This document shows, one piece after another, positions 39,363-48,306 of a DNA stretch of 64,000 nt; position 1 is the first letter of the stretch, and each line of letters opens with the position of its first letter. The translations under genes were made by a program, and so were the position numbers. The stretch comes from Flavobacteriales bacterium UBA2306 (lineage in GTDB: Bacteria > Bacteroidota > Bacteroidia > Flavobacteriales > Weeksellaceae). The stretch lies in contig DDVS01000002.1 of the NCBI GenBank assembly GCA_002345565.1, positions 479,605 to 543,604 on the forward strand. The letters run 5' to 3'. The notes beneath the pieces are model-generated. The model made no database searches, had not been told where the DNA came from, and was given only the letters and a program-made list of their open reading frames with translations.

Positions 39363-40943
39363 ATGAAACATTTCGCAGAACTCATCAACGCTCTCGAAAG
39401 CACCAACAAAACCAACGCAAAAATCGATGCCATCATCGATTATTTGGAACGTGCGCCAGATGAAGATAAAGTGTGGTTCATCGCCCTGTTTACGGGCAAA
39501 AGACCGAAGCGAAATGTAAACACCAATTATATGAAAGAATGGGCGTTGGAAATTACACAATTGCCTTTTTGGTTGTTTCAAGAAAGCTATTCTTCAGTCG
39601 GAGATTTGGGTGAAACTTTGTCACTCGTTCTTCCGCCACCCACTGAAAAAATCGATAAATCTTTGTCTGAATGGATGAATGAAATCATCGGTTTAAAAGA
39701 AAAATCAGACGCAGAAAAAAAAGATTTTGTTTTGAATTCGTGGAACGGTTTGGATTACACGGAACGTTTAATTTTCAATAAATTATTAGGCGGAAGTTTC
39801 AGAATTGGAGTCTCAGATAAAACTTTAATTAATGCTTTAACGAAATTTTCCAATCAAGAATCGAGTGCTTTAACACATAGTTTGATGGGAAAATGGCAAC
39901 CCGAAAATACGTCTTTCAAAGAATTAATTTCGGCAGAAAATATCAATCCCGATAACTCAAAACCATATCCGTTTTGTCTGGCTTATCCTCTGGAAAAAGA
40001 TTTGGAAGATTTGGGAAAACCCGATGAATGGCAAATCGAATATAAATGGGACGGAATTCGTGGACAAATTATTCGCAGAAATGACGAAGTTTTTATTTGG
40101 TCGAGAGGTGAAGAACTGATTACGGAACAGTTTCCTGAAATCAAAGAAGTCGTTCAGCAAATGAAAGGAAATTTTGTTTTGGATGGAGAAATTTTGGCGG
40201 TAAAAGATAATCAGGTTTTAAATTTTAATGAATTACAAAAACGCCTCAACAGAAAAACTTTAACCAAGAAAATGCTTTCAGAAATACCGATTCAGGTTTT
40301 TGCTTATGATTTACTGGAATTGGAAGGAAATGATTTGCGTGAAAAACCAATTGCTTCAAGACGGGCAATGTTGGAGGAATTATTATTAAATGAAAACCCC
40401 GAAAACATCAAACTTTCCGAGCTTATTGAATTTGAAAGCTGGGAAGATTTAAATACAATCAGAGAAAATTCCAGAGAAATCAACAGTGAAGGTTTGATGC
40501 TGAAACAGAAAAATTCGCACTACCATTCCGGTCGAAAAAAAGGCGATTGGTGGAAATGGAAAATCGATCCGCTCACGATTGATGCCGTTCTAATCTACGC
40601 TCAGAAAGGAAGCGGAAGAAGAAGCGCCTACTACACCGATTACACTTTTGCCGTGAAAAATGAAGATAAATTAGTCACAATTGCCAAAGCCTATTCCGGT
40701 TTAACGGACAAAGAAATAATGGAAGTCAGCAAGTTTGTCAACAAAAATGCAATTGAAAAATTTGGTCCCGTCCGAACTGTAAAACCTGAACTTGTTTTTG
40801 AAATTGCTTTCGAAGGAATTGGTTTCAGCAACCGTCACAAAAGCGGTGTAGCTTTGCGTTTCCCAAGAATTTTACGCTGGCGAAAAGATAAAAAAGTGGA
40901 TGAGATTGATGATTTGGAAGAGATTAAGAAATTGATACAGTGA
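39363..40943 (+). CDS. ATP-dependent DNA ligase (Lhr-associated, LigB/C type)
   Basis: Stand-alone ATP-dependent DNA ligase of 526 aa. It has an N-terminal alpha-helical DNA-binding domain (MKHFAELINALESTNKTNAKIDAI...), the nucleotidyltransferase domain with AMP-accepting K228 in EYKWDGIRG, LDGEILAV, EGLMLKQKNSHYHSGRKKGDWWKWK, and an OB-fold ending RFPRILRWRKDKKVDEIDD. The start at 39363 fits the family; the longer frame from 39258 would run through a dispersed repeat. It is a member of the repair set with the exonuclease before it and Lhr after it. This is the second ATP-dependent ligase system in the window besides LigD. Confidence 0.94.
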   Translation: MKHFAELINALESTNKTNAKIDAIIDYLERAPDEDKVWFIALFTGKRPKRNVNTNYMKEWALEITQLPFWLFQESYSSVGDLGETLSLVLPPPTEKIDKSLSEWMNEIIGLKEKSDAEKKDFVLNSWNGLDYTERLIFNKLLGGSFRIGVSDKTLINALTKFSNQESSALTHSLMGKWQPENTSFKELISAENINPDNSKPYPFCLAYPLEKDLEDLGKPDEWQIEYKWDGIRGQIIRRNDEVFIWSRGEELITEQFPEIKEVVQQMKGNFVLDGEILAVKDNQVLNFNELQKRLNRKTLTKKMLSEIPIQVFAYDLLELEGNDLREKPIASRRAMLEELLLNENPENIKLSELIEFESWEDLNTIRENSREINSEGLMLKQKNSHYHSGRKKGDWWKWKIDPLTIDAVLIYAQKGSGRRSAYYTDYTFAVKNEDKLVTIAKAYSGLTDKEIMEVSKFVNKNAIEKFGPVRTVKPELVFEIAFEGIGFSNRHKSGVALRFPRILRWRKDKKVDEIDDLEEIKKLIQ

Positions 40944-40947
40944 ACTA

Positions 40948-41136
40948 AAACGCAAAGAGCGCAAAGTTTTATTTTTACAATATTGAAAACATTTCCGTTC
41001 GCAAAGGCACTTCGTTCAGCGAATGACAGCATAAAATCTTGGCTGAGTGAAATCGAAGATTCGACGAAGTCAAACACCTTTGCTAACGAAAAATATGCAG
41101 GTAAAACATCAAAAAATCTTTGCGCTCTTTGCGTTT
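40948..41136 (+). mobile_element. 189-bp MITE-like element with perfect 19-nt inverted ends
   Basis: The right end CTTTGCGCTCTTTGCGTTT (41118-41136) is the exact reverse complement of the left end (40948-40966). The interior holds TTCGCAAAGGCACTTCGTTCAGCG and a 22-nt segment (41053-41074) shared with 8424-8445 at 21 of 22 positions. It has no ORF and lies 4 nt after the ligase stop and 21 nt before the helicase start. No target-site duplication is obvious. It may be a miniature inverted-repeat element or an intergenic repeat. Confidence 0.6.
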
Positions 41137-41157
41137 AAATAAAATAATTATAAGGAT

Positions 41158-43605
41158 TTGAGCAACTTCGAAAATACCAACGGCTTTAAAATCATTCAAA
41201 ACTGGATGATGGAAAAATCGATTTCGCCTTTTAAATTTCAGATTCAAACTTGGCAGAAATTTGGGAGCGGTTACAGCGGAATAGTGGTTGCCCCAACCGG
41301 TTTTGGGAAAACATTTTCTGTTTTTTTAGCTTTAATATCAGATTTTCTAAATCATCCTGAAAATTACAAAGTCGGACTGAAAATGATTTGGATCACGCCA
41401 CTTCGTTCGCTTTCGAAAGATATCGCCAAAGCAATGCAGGAAGCGATTGACGAGATTGGACTGGATTGGGCTGTCGGTGTGAGAAATGGTGACACAGATC
41501 CGAAAGTTCGGCAACAGCAGGTCAAAAATATGCCTGAAATTTTGGTCGCAACTCCCGAAAGTTTACAGTTATTATTGGGTCAGAAAAATCATCAGCGTTT
41601 TTTCAAAAATCTGCAGACAATTGTTGTGGATGAATGGCACGAATTGTTAGGTTCAAAACGTGGTGTTTTGGTAGAATTGGGAATTTCTCAACTCAGAAAA
41701 TATGTTCCGAAACTTAAAATTTGGGGAATCACAGCAACCATCGGAAATCTCGATGAAGCGATGGAAGTTTTAATTCCATATCAAATTAAAAAGACGAAAG
41801 TTACCGCCAAAGAACATAAAAAAATTGAGATTCTCCCCGTTTTTCCTGATGAAGTTGAGATATTACCTTGGGCAGGACATCTCGGACAGAAATTGGCAGA
41901 TAAAGTGGTTCCGATTATTTTACAATCAAAATCCACGATTGTTTTTACCAATACGAGAAGCCAGAGTGAAATGTGGTATCAGCTTTTACTGAATGTTTAT
42001 CCTGATTTTGCGGGACAAATTGCTATTCATCACAGTTCGATAGATTCAGAATTGCGAAACTGGATTGAAGAAAATCTAAGTTCGGGAAAACTGAAAGCGG
42101 TTGTTTCAACATCATCTTTAGATTTGGGAATCGATTTTAAACCTGTTGATACGGTGATTCAAATTGGTTCTGCGAAAGGTGTTGCGAGATTTCTTCAGCG
42201 CGCAGGACGAAGTGGTCACTCTCCTTTTGAAACTTCAAAAATCTATTGTGTTCCGACACATTCCCTAGAGTTGATAGAAGTTTCTGCCTTAAAACAAGCC
42301 GTAAAGCAGAATGTCATTGAACCTCGTGATCCACAGGTTTTATGTTTTGATGTTTTGGTTCAGTTTCTGATGACTTTGGCGATTGGCGATGGATTTTATC
42401 CCGAAGAAACATATGAAAGAATCAAGCAAGTCTATACTTTTCAGGAAATTACGGATGCGGAATGGAAATCAATTATTGAATTTCTGACGATTGGAGGAAG
42501 CGCACTGAAAAGCTATGAAGAATACCATAAAGTCGTGGTAATGGAAGACGGTTTACACAAAGTGACTTCCCGAAGAATTGCGATGCTTCACCGAATGAAT
42601 ATGGGTGCGATTGTGAGCGATGCGATGCTGAAAGTGAAATTTATTTCCGGTGGATATATCGGAATGGTCGAGGAATATTTTATCTCAAGATTAAAAAAAG
42701 AAGAGAAATTTATTTTGGCTGGAAGAGTTCTGGAAGTAGCGATGATTAAAGATATGACAGTTTTTGTTCGGGCTTCAAAAGGAATAGCGCAGGCTCCGAG
42801 TTATTTGGGCGGAAGATTGCCGTTGAGTTCCAATCTTGGTCAGTTTTTGCGTGAAAAACTGTCGATTGCGTTAAATCCGAAAGCTTCAGAGAAAGAACTG
42901 AAATTTCTACATCCGCTTTTGATGAATCAGGAAGAGCGGTCGCATATCCCGAAAGATGATGAATTTTTAGTGGAAATAATTAAAAACCGTGAAGGATATC
43001 ATTTATTTATATATCCGTTTGAAGGGCGTTTGGTTCACGAAGTGATGGCTGCTTTAATAGCTTTCAGAATTTCAAAATTAGCTCCTATTTCTTTTTCGAT
43101 GGCAATGAATGATTATGGTTTTGAATTGTTCAGCGATAAAGAAATTCCTTTAAATGAAGAAAATTTAGATAAAATCTTAACGAGAGAAAATCTAATGACC
43201 GATGTGATTTCCAGCATCAATGCGGCAGAAATGGCGAGTAGAAAATTCCGTGATATTGCAGTAATTTCTGGAATGGTAGTGCAGAATTTTCCGGGACAAC
43301 AACGTTCCAACAAATCTCTGCAAAGTTCGGCAGGTTTAATTTTTAAAGTTCTGGAAGACCACGATCCGAATCATTTCCTCGTGCGACAGGCTTATACGGA
43401 GGTTTTCAATATGCAGTTGCAGGAACAGCGATTGGTAGAAGCGTTTAAAAGAATTGAAAAATCGAAAATTATTCTCAAGTTTGCCAATGCCTTTACACCT
43501 TTGAGTTTCCCGATAAAAGTTGACAGTTTGAGGCAGACTTTAACGAGTGAGGATTTGGATGCGAGAATTCAGAAGTTGATTCAGCAGGCGAAGAAATTGA
43601 AATAA
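41158..43605 (+). CDS. Ligase-associated DNA DEXH-box helicase (Lhr-like)
   Basis: SF2 helicase of 815 aa. Walker A is APTGFGKT (45-52), motif II DEWH (158-161, VVDEWHELLGSKRG), motif III ITATIG, motif VI QRAGRSGHS; the C-terminal Lhr-type winged-helix region follows. The only start covering the conserved FKIIQNWMMEKSISPFKFQIQTW segment is TTG at 41158; the next Met (41203) would cut into it. It lies just after the MITE-like element, and is presumably co-expressed with the ligase gene. Family members act in DNA repair with the neighbouring ligase and nucleases. Confidence 0.93.
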   Translation: MSNFENTNGFKIIQNWMMEKSISPFKFQIQTWQKFGSGYSGIVVAPTGFGKTFSVFLALISDFLNHPENYKVGLKMIWITPLRSLSKDIAKAMQEAIDEIGLDWAVGVRNGDTDPKVRQQQVKNMPEILVATPESLQLLLGQKNHQRFFKNLQTIVVDEWHELLGSKRGVLVELGISQLRKYVPKLKIWGITATIGNLDEAMEVLIPYQIKKTKVTAKEHKKIEILPVFPDEVEILPWAGHLGQKLADKVVPIILQSKSTIVFTNTRSQSEMWYQLLLNVYPDFAGQIAIHHSSIDSELRNWIEENLSSGKLKAVVSTSSLDLGIDFKPVDTVIQIGSAKGVARFLQRAGRSGHSPFETSKIYCVPTHSLELIEVSALKQAVKQNVIEPRDPQVLCFDVLVQFLMTLAIGDGFYPEETYERIKQVYTFQEITDAEWKSIIEFLTIGGSALKSYEEYHKVVVMEDGLHKVTSRRIAMLHRMNMGAIVSDAMLKVKFISGGYIGMVEEYFISRLKKEEKFILAGRVLEVAMIKDMTVFVRASKGIAQAPSYLGGRLPLSSNLGQFLREKLSIALNPKASEKELKFLHPLLMNQEERSHIPKDDEFLVEIIKNREGYHLFIYPFEGRLVHEVMAALIAFRISKLAPISFSMAMNDYGFELFSDKEIPLNEENLDKILTRENLMTDVISSINAAEMASRKFRDIAVISGMVVQNFPGQQRSNKSLQSSAGLIFKVLEDHDPNHFLVRQAYTEVFNMQLQEQRLVEAFKRIEKSKIILKFANAFTPLSFPIKVDSLRQTLTSEDLDARIQKLIQQAKKLK

Positions 43606-43618
43606 AATCAAGTAATTT

Positions 43619-43852
43619 CTATGAAGTAGAATCAAAAAAAATTCGGGAGTACTCTGGATTAAAAATCTCTTTCTTAAAATTTTTATAATGTTTTAATCTA
43701 CAAATAATTGAACAAGAAAACTTATAAAAAGAATATTCTTCACAATGATGAATTAAACTATTCTTTCTACGAAGTATAAAAACATAGTATTTTCCTCGTT
43801 TTTCAACATTTACTAAATAAACCTTTCCATTATTTTCGATTTTTAATTTCAT
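43619..43852 (-). CDS. Hypothetical small basic protein (77 aa)
   Basis: I do not recognise this frame. From the ATG at 43852 it encodes a Lys/Tyr/Phe-rich 77-aa protein beginning MKLKIENNGKVYLVNVEKRG, with a plausible beta-strand pattern and two later Cys residues (HHCEEYSFYKFSCSIICRLK). It is antisense to its neighbours and sits alone in the 404-nt gap between the helicase and pdeM genes. It has AT-rich codon use like its surroundings. It might be a recent acquisition or a spurious frame. Confidence 0.4.
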   Translation of the reverse strand: MKLKIENNGKVYLVNVEKRGKYYVFILRRKNSLIHHCEEYSFYKFSCSIICRLKHYKNFKKEIFNPEYSRIFFDSTS

Positions 43853-44009
43853 AATATCAAATTTAAAATACAAATACAATATTAAGTCTTAAATTCGTTT
43901 TACAATTTTTTGCTTATTTAAAAAACTTAAACACTTGATAATAAACAGGTTAAATAACAATCTGCTATAAGAAATTCAATAATTTGCTATTTACAATATC
44001 ACAATTAAA

Positions 44010-44654
44010 ATGAAAATAGTAACAAAAAACATCAATATTAAAGACGAAGTTTTCACTTTAACCAACCAACGAGCGTTGTTTTGGAAAAAGGAAAAAGCTT
44101 TGATTTTATCCGATTTGCACATCGGAAAAACGGCTCATTTCCGTAAAAATGGAATTGCACTTTCCGATCAGATTTTTGATAATGATCTGCAACGATTATC
44201 TGTTCTCATCGAATATTTTAAGCCAGAAAAATTCATCGTTGTAGGAGATTTGCTTCATGCAGGAGATAATTCGGGTGTCGATAAATTCTGCGAATGGAAA
44301 AACCAATTCCCCAATCTTGAATTTCATTTGATAGAAGGTAACCACGACAGAATTTCTAAAAAATTAGAAGCCAAACTTTGTCTGAATTTCAGAGATGAAT
44401 TTCTCGAAATTAATGGTTTTATTTTCGTTCACGATTTTCAGAAAAAGAATGAAAAATTTCAGATTACAGGTCATATTCATCCGGGATTTGTTATCAATTC
44501 ATCAGTGAAAAATATCAAACTACCTTGTTTTGTTGTTTCTGAGAATCAGTTGTTACTTCCTGCTTTCAGTGAGTTTACAGGTTTAGATACAAAAAATCTT
44601 CCTAAAAAAGGAAGATTCTATGTTTTTACGGATTCTGAAATATATGGAATTTAG
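44010..44654 (+). CDS. pdeM: Ligase-associated DNA damage response endonuclease PdeM
   Basis: Calcineurin-like metallophosphoesterase of 214 aa. Metal-binding motifs appear in order: LILSDLHIGKTAHFRKNG (D35, H37), VVGDLLHAG, IEGNHDR, HDF and ITGHIHPGF. Small proteins of this type are consistently found with the Lhr-ligase-exonuclease set and are called PdeM. The last 4 nt overlap the 3' end of the convergent acyl-CoA dehydrogenase gene. Confidence 0.92.
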   Translation: MKIVTKNINIKDEVFTLTNQRALFWKKEKALILSDLHIGKTAHFRKNGIALSDQIFDNDLQRLSVLIEYFKPEKFIVVGDLLHAGDNSGVDKFCEWKNQFPNLEFHLIEGNHDRISKKLEAKLCLNFRDEFLEINGFIFVHDFQKKNEKFQITGHIHPGFVINSSVKNIKLPCFVVSENQLLLPAFSEFTGLDTKNLPKKGRFYVFTDSEIYGI

Positions 44655-46165
44655 AAAAAATTCATCCAGTCGCTTTTGGTTTGATCGATATCACAAATTG
44701 CGTTGATGTTTTTGTGATGATTCATAGAAGCAATTAATGTTACGATTTCTTGTCTGATAATTTCTACAGAATTATCTGTTAATTCCTGATCAAAGCCTGC
44801 ATTATTAAGTTCGATTAAATCATTAACAGTGACTATTCTCGAAATTATTTTCCCAAGATCTATCATTTTTCTTTGAGATAGTGGTCCACTAATATTAAAA
44901 TTTAATTCTTTTTGGTATAATGTTGCGGCATCTTTTGTGAGATCATTAATAGCCAGATAATCAGCAAGATTTTCTGTTTTCTTTTTCTTCATATCTTTCA
45001 AAATTCCCTCAGAGATTTGAGTATAAAGCATCTCGTTTGAGCCTTCAAAAATCTGAAAAGGGCGGCTGTCCATAATGCCTCTTCCGCCGATATGGCTTAT
45101 TCTGTAGCCTTTGGCTCCGGAAACCTGTACCAGAATCTGTGATGCTTCCTGCATCATATCTGTAACAAAAGCTTTCATACTATTAGCGTGGATGCCACTG
45201 GCAGAAACGTCTTTATCTATCCCGCTGATAAGTGTACTTTTGGCGCACATTGCAGAAGAAAGCGCGAAGAATGATTGCAGTTTAGCTAACTGGTATTGTA
45301 CCTGATCTAAAGTAAACAAATTGGAAGCGCCTACAATTCTTTCTTTGCATTGTGTCATGGCTTCATTCATCATTCTTTTAAGAAATCCCATTCCCATGCC
45401 TGGAAATTGCAGTCTGCTTCTGTGGAGCAAATCCAGCATTAATTTGAGCCCTGTAGATTCCGGGATTAATTTATTTTTTTCGGGTACTTTGATGTCAATT
45501 TTATTAAGACCATATGGAATCATGTAAAGTCCTGCATTGTCATAATATTCTTTAACCTCAATGTTTTGTTCTGGTTGATGAGTATCTGCGATAAAAAAAT
45601 CTACATCTCTTGCAAGATTTCCTTCCGCATTGGCGTTTCTAGAAGTGATTAACCAATAATTAGCCAGACCGGTAAGACCTTGCCAATGTTTAGTTCCCTT
45701 AATATGATAAGTCTGATCTTTTAATTCATTTTGGGTTCTCATATTAAGGGCATCACTCCCATATTCCGGCTCTGTAATCATCAATCCGCCCATGGCTCCA
45801 TAATCTAGGAAATGTTTAAATATATCACCTTTGATAAGATCATTACCGTATTTTGCCAATGGCTCTAGAAATAAAGCAATGTTGATCCCAAAAGTTAAAG
45901 ATAATGGTAAAGATTCATATGAAGCAGCCGATAAAATACCGAGACATTCTTTAACCTTTACTCCTCTACCTCCAAACTCTTTTGGAATGGCAACGGAAAG
46001 CGGTTTTAGATTCAAAATTTCTTTCCAAATATTGGGAGGTAAACCTCTGGAAAGGCTTAACTTATCTATATTTTCTTTTTGAAAAAGTGATGATAATGAA
46101 TTTTTGAAACGGTCCAAAAAATCTTGATATGAAACCACTGAATAATCCAATGCTAATGCATTCAT
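44651..46165 (-). CDS. Acyl-CoA dehydrogenase family protein
   Basis: FAD-dependent dehydrogenase of 504 aa. Typical segments are KEFGGRGVKVKECLGILSAASYESLPLSLTFGIN, GGLMITEPEYGSDALNMRT, IKGTKHWQGLTGLANYWLIT and the C-terminal GGRGIMDSRPFQIFEGSNEMLYTQISEGIL. The substrate chain length cannot be told. It is a single gene, convergent with pdeM (4-nt overlap of the stops). There are no beta-oxidation partners nearby. The 182-nt gap to crcB shows nothing recognisable. Confidence 0.92.
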   Translation of the reverse strand: MNALALDYSVVSYQDFLDRFKNSLSSLFQKENIDKLSLSRGLPPNIWKEILNLKPLSVAIPKEFGGRGVKVKECLGILSAASYESLPLSLTFGINIALFLEPLAKYGNDLIKGDIFKHFLDYGAMGGLMITEPEYGSDALNMRTQNELKDQTYHIKGTKHWQGLTGLANYWLITSRNANAEGNLARDVDFFIADTHQPEQNIEVKEYYDNAGLYMIPYGLNKIDIKVPEKNKLIPESTGLKLMLDLLHRSRLQFPGMGMGFLKRMMNEAMTQCKERIVGASNLFTLDQVQYQLAKLQSFFALSSAMCAKSTLISGIDKDVSASGIHANSMKAFVTDMMQEASQILVQVSGAKGYRISHIGGRGIMDSRPFQIFEGSNEMLYTQISEGILKDMKKKKTENLADYLAINDLTKDAATLYQKELNFNISGPLSQRKMIDLGKIISRIVTVNDLIELNNAGFDQELTDNSVEIIRQEIVTLIASMNHHKNINAICDIDQTKSDWMNFF

Positions 46166-46347
46166 ACTATTAAACTAAATAAAAATGTTGTACGCCATTT
46201 CTACAACCAAAACAACTTAAGTGAAGCGAATGGCAACAAACTTAAACAAGCTAAAATCAGCAGCTTCACGAATCCTAAACTTTGCCAAATATAACACTAA
46301 AAATTGATAGTTATGCAAAAGTTAAACAATATTCATAACTTAGCCAA

Positions 46348-46713
46348 ATGAGAAGTTTAATTTATATATTTTTTGGTGGCGGATTGGGCAGTATTTTGAG
46401 GTATTTAATTTCTAATTATACTCAAAAACTTTTAAATATTCATGCGTTTCCGATGGGTACTTTTTTAGTGAATATTTCCGGATGTTTTCTAATAGGAATT
46501 TTCTCTGCTTATTTTTTGAAATTTGATCATTCACTGAAATATTTACTTATCACGGGTTTATGCGGAGGCTATACCACATTTTCTACATTTTCCGCCGAAA
46601 ATTTTTCGCTTTATGAAAATGGTCAATATGGAGTTTTGGTTTTATATGCCTTTTTAAGTTTAATTGTCGGAATAATTATGGTGTTTGCAGGCTTTCAGCT
46701 TATGAAAAATTAA
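46348..46713 (+). CDS. crcB: Fluoride efflux channel CrcB/Fluc
   Basis: A 121-aa protein with four transmembrane helices that dimerises to a fluoride channel. Diagnostic motifs are GGGLGSILRYLIS near the N-terminus, MGTFLVNISGCFLIG and the GLCGGYTTFSTFSAE loop carrying the Phe-box and Na-site residues. No fluoride riboswitch was recognisable in the short upstream region. Confidence 0.95.
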   Translation: MRSLIYIFFGGGLGSILRYLISNYTQKLLNIHAFPMGTFLVNISGCFLIGIFSAYFLKFDHSLKYLLITGLCGGYTTFSTFSAENFSLYENGQYGVLVLYAFLSLIVGIIMVFAGFQLMKN

Positions 46714-46760
46714 TTTTTCCTTTTGATAATTAAAGCTTTAAAACTTTTTATCAAAAATAA

Positions 46761-46792
46761 TTTGCGCAGAATATAAAAGCTTTCTATATTTG
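46761..46792 (+). promoter_or_regulatory. Bacteroidota-type promoter of tRNA-Ser
   Basis: TTTG (46761-46764), a 20-nt spacer, then TATATTTG (46785-46792). Both elements fit the phylum consensus TTTG and TAnnTTTG with proper spacing; transcription should begin near 46799, some 27 nt before the mature tRNA. It is the cleanest promoter in the window. Confidence 0.78.
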
Positions 46793-46825
46793 CACCACTG
46801 AAAAACGAGAGATCGTAAGAAGTAA

Positions 46826-46913
46826 GGAGAGTTGGCAGAGTGGTCGATTGCGGCAGTCTTGAAAACTGTTGACTGTAACAGGTCCGGGGGTTCGAATCCC
46901 TCACTCTCCGCCA
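46826..46913 (+). tRNA. tRNA-Ser (anticodon UGA)
   Basis: The 7-bp acceptor stem GGAGAGT/ACTCTCC, discriminator G, and encoded CCA (46911-46913) are all present. The anticodon stem GCAGT/ACTGT encloses loop CTTGAAA with anticodon TGA at 46860-46862. The long variable arm and TTCGAATC T-loop fit serine. A decayed integrase gene directly downstream suggests the gene was once an integration target. Confidence 0.96.
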
Positions 46914-46938
46914 GGTTAGAAACCAAAATAAGCTAAGA

Positions 46939-46970
46939 CGCTGTAAACATCAATGTTTATAGCGTTTTTT
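46939..46970 (+). terminator. Terminator after tRNA-Ser
   Basis: CGCTGTAAACAT and ATGTTTATAGCG form a 12-bp stem (one G-U pair) followed by six T residues, 25 nt after the tRNA CCA end. Confidence 0.85.
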
Positions 46971-47072
46971 GTTTTACGCTAGTAACAAAGAAAATCAAAA
47001 AAGGCCATATTAAAAAATGACGTATTTAGCGACCTATTGTGAAAATATCAAAATAGGTCACTGAAATCTCTG

Positions 47073-47378
47073 GAAAACCCGACCAATAGGCAGACTGCAA
47101 TCAGAGTTCCGTTACCGCCATTAGTTCAAGAGATTATTTTAAAATATGAAGATCATCCGGAATGTGTAAATCTAAATGTACTTTTTCCTGTTCTAAGTAA
47201 TCAGAAAATGAACTCTTACCTCAAAGAGATTGCTAATGTTTGTGGATAACAAAAGAATTGACATTTCCATATCTCAAGACACACATTCGCAACTACGATT
47301 ACACTATCCAATGCTGTTCCTAGTGAAAGTGTAAGCAAAATACTTGGTCATAAGAATTTTCCAAATAAGGAACAATGA
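47073..47378 (+). pseudogene. Decayed tyrosine recombinase (integrase) C-terminus
   Basis: Frame 1 (47073-47249) gives NRQTAIRVPLPPLVQEII then LKYEDHPECVNLNVLFPVLSNQ and KMNSYLKEIANVCG before a TAA. A shifted frame (47268-47378) gives HISRHTFATTITLSNAVPSE then SVSKILGHKNF. Together they match the C-terminal catalytic half of Bacteroidota phage-type integrases, with the box II HxxRH and the LGHKN motif. At least two small indels (near TGTGGATAAC and an extra C in ATTTCCATATC) break it, and the N-terminal core and Tyr nucleophile region are gone. It starts 160 nt after tRNA-Ser, consistent with a lost integrative element. Confidence 0.85.
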
Positions 47379-47443
47379 TGGAATATTTATTGCACAATTG
47401 AAGATGGGTTAATTAATTTCTTATTTAATTTAAAATCATCATT

Positions 47444-48223
47444 ATGCGAGCAATTTGGAACGGCGCAATAGGATTTGGACTGGTCAATATTCCTATCAAA
47501 TTATATTCGGCAACGGATTCAAGCACTCTTGATCTGGATATGCTTGACAGCAAGGATTTAAGTAACATCAGATTCAAGCGTGTCAACGAAAAAACAGGAA
47601 AAGAAGTAGTTTGGGAAAATATCGTAAAAGGTTATAAAATCGAAGATAAATACATCGTCTTGAATGATGAAGATTTTGAAGCTGCAAGTCCTGAGAAATC
47701 TAAAGTTTTAAGTATCTCTCAATTTGTAAAAGAAGCTGAAATTGATCCTGCACTCTTTGAAACACCCTATTTTTTAGAACCACAAAAGAATGGAGAAGGC
47801 GCTTATAAATTATTATTAAAGGCTTTAACTAAAACTAAAATGGCAGGCATTGGTTCTTTCATACTGAGAGAAAGGGAAATTCTTTGTTTGATTCGTCCGT
47901 ATGAAGGTAAGATATTAATGGTCAATAGAATGCGTTATCCTGAAGAGATGAGAAGTTACGAAGACCTCAAAATTCCTGCAGGAAGTGCTCCAAAACCTGC
48001 TGAATTAAAAATGGCAGAACAGTTGATTAAATCTTTGGCAATGACTTTTGAGCCTACAAAATATAAAGATACTTACAACGCAGACCTTTTGAAAATAATC
48101 AAACAAAAAGCAAAAGGTAAAAAAATAAAACCAGCTGCCGTCAAAGAACCCGAAGGTAAAGCAACAGACCTGATGGCAATGTTGAAAGCCAGTTTGGAAA
48201 AAGGTAAAAAGAAAGTAGGTTAA
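47444..48223 (+). CDS. ku: NHEJ protein Ku
   Basis: Bacterial Ku, 259 aa, forms a ring on DNA ends and recruits LigD. It begins with the hallmark MRAIWNGAIGFGLVNIPIKLYSAT, then the core with VWENIVKGYKIEDKYIVLNDEDFEAA and EIDPALFETPYFLEPQ; the C-terminal tail is Lys-rich (KQKAKGKKIKPAAVKEPEGK, KKKVG), as expected for the LigD/DNA-interacting extension. The ligD reading frames follow on the same strand. Confidence 0.95.
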   Translation: MRAIWNGAIGFGLVNIPIKLYSATDSSTLDLDMLDSKDLSNIRFKRVNEKTGKEVVWENIVKGYKIEDKYIVLNDEDFEAASPEKSKVLSISQFVKEAEIDPALFETPYFLEPQKNGEGAYKLLLKALTKTKMAGIGSFILREREILCLIRPYEGKILMVNRMRYPEEMRSYEDLKIPAGSAPKPAELKMAEQLIKSLAMTFEPTKYKDTYNADLLKIIKQKAKGKKIKPAAVKEPEGKATDLMAMLKASLEKGKKKVG

Positions 48224-48306
48224 GAAAGATTCAAGAAAAAAGGTAAAAGAATCAATAGCATTCTAAGAAATCAATTATCATTTATCATCAATCAATTATT
48301 TCAGCT

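Noticed and set aside
46166..46347. Fluoride riboswitch upstream of crcB
   Set aside because: No recognisable pseudoknot core (GGNGAUGG...CCGCCC-like) in the short AT-rich leader.
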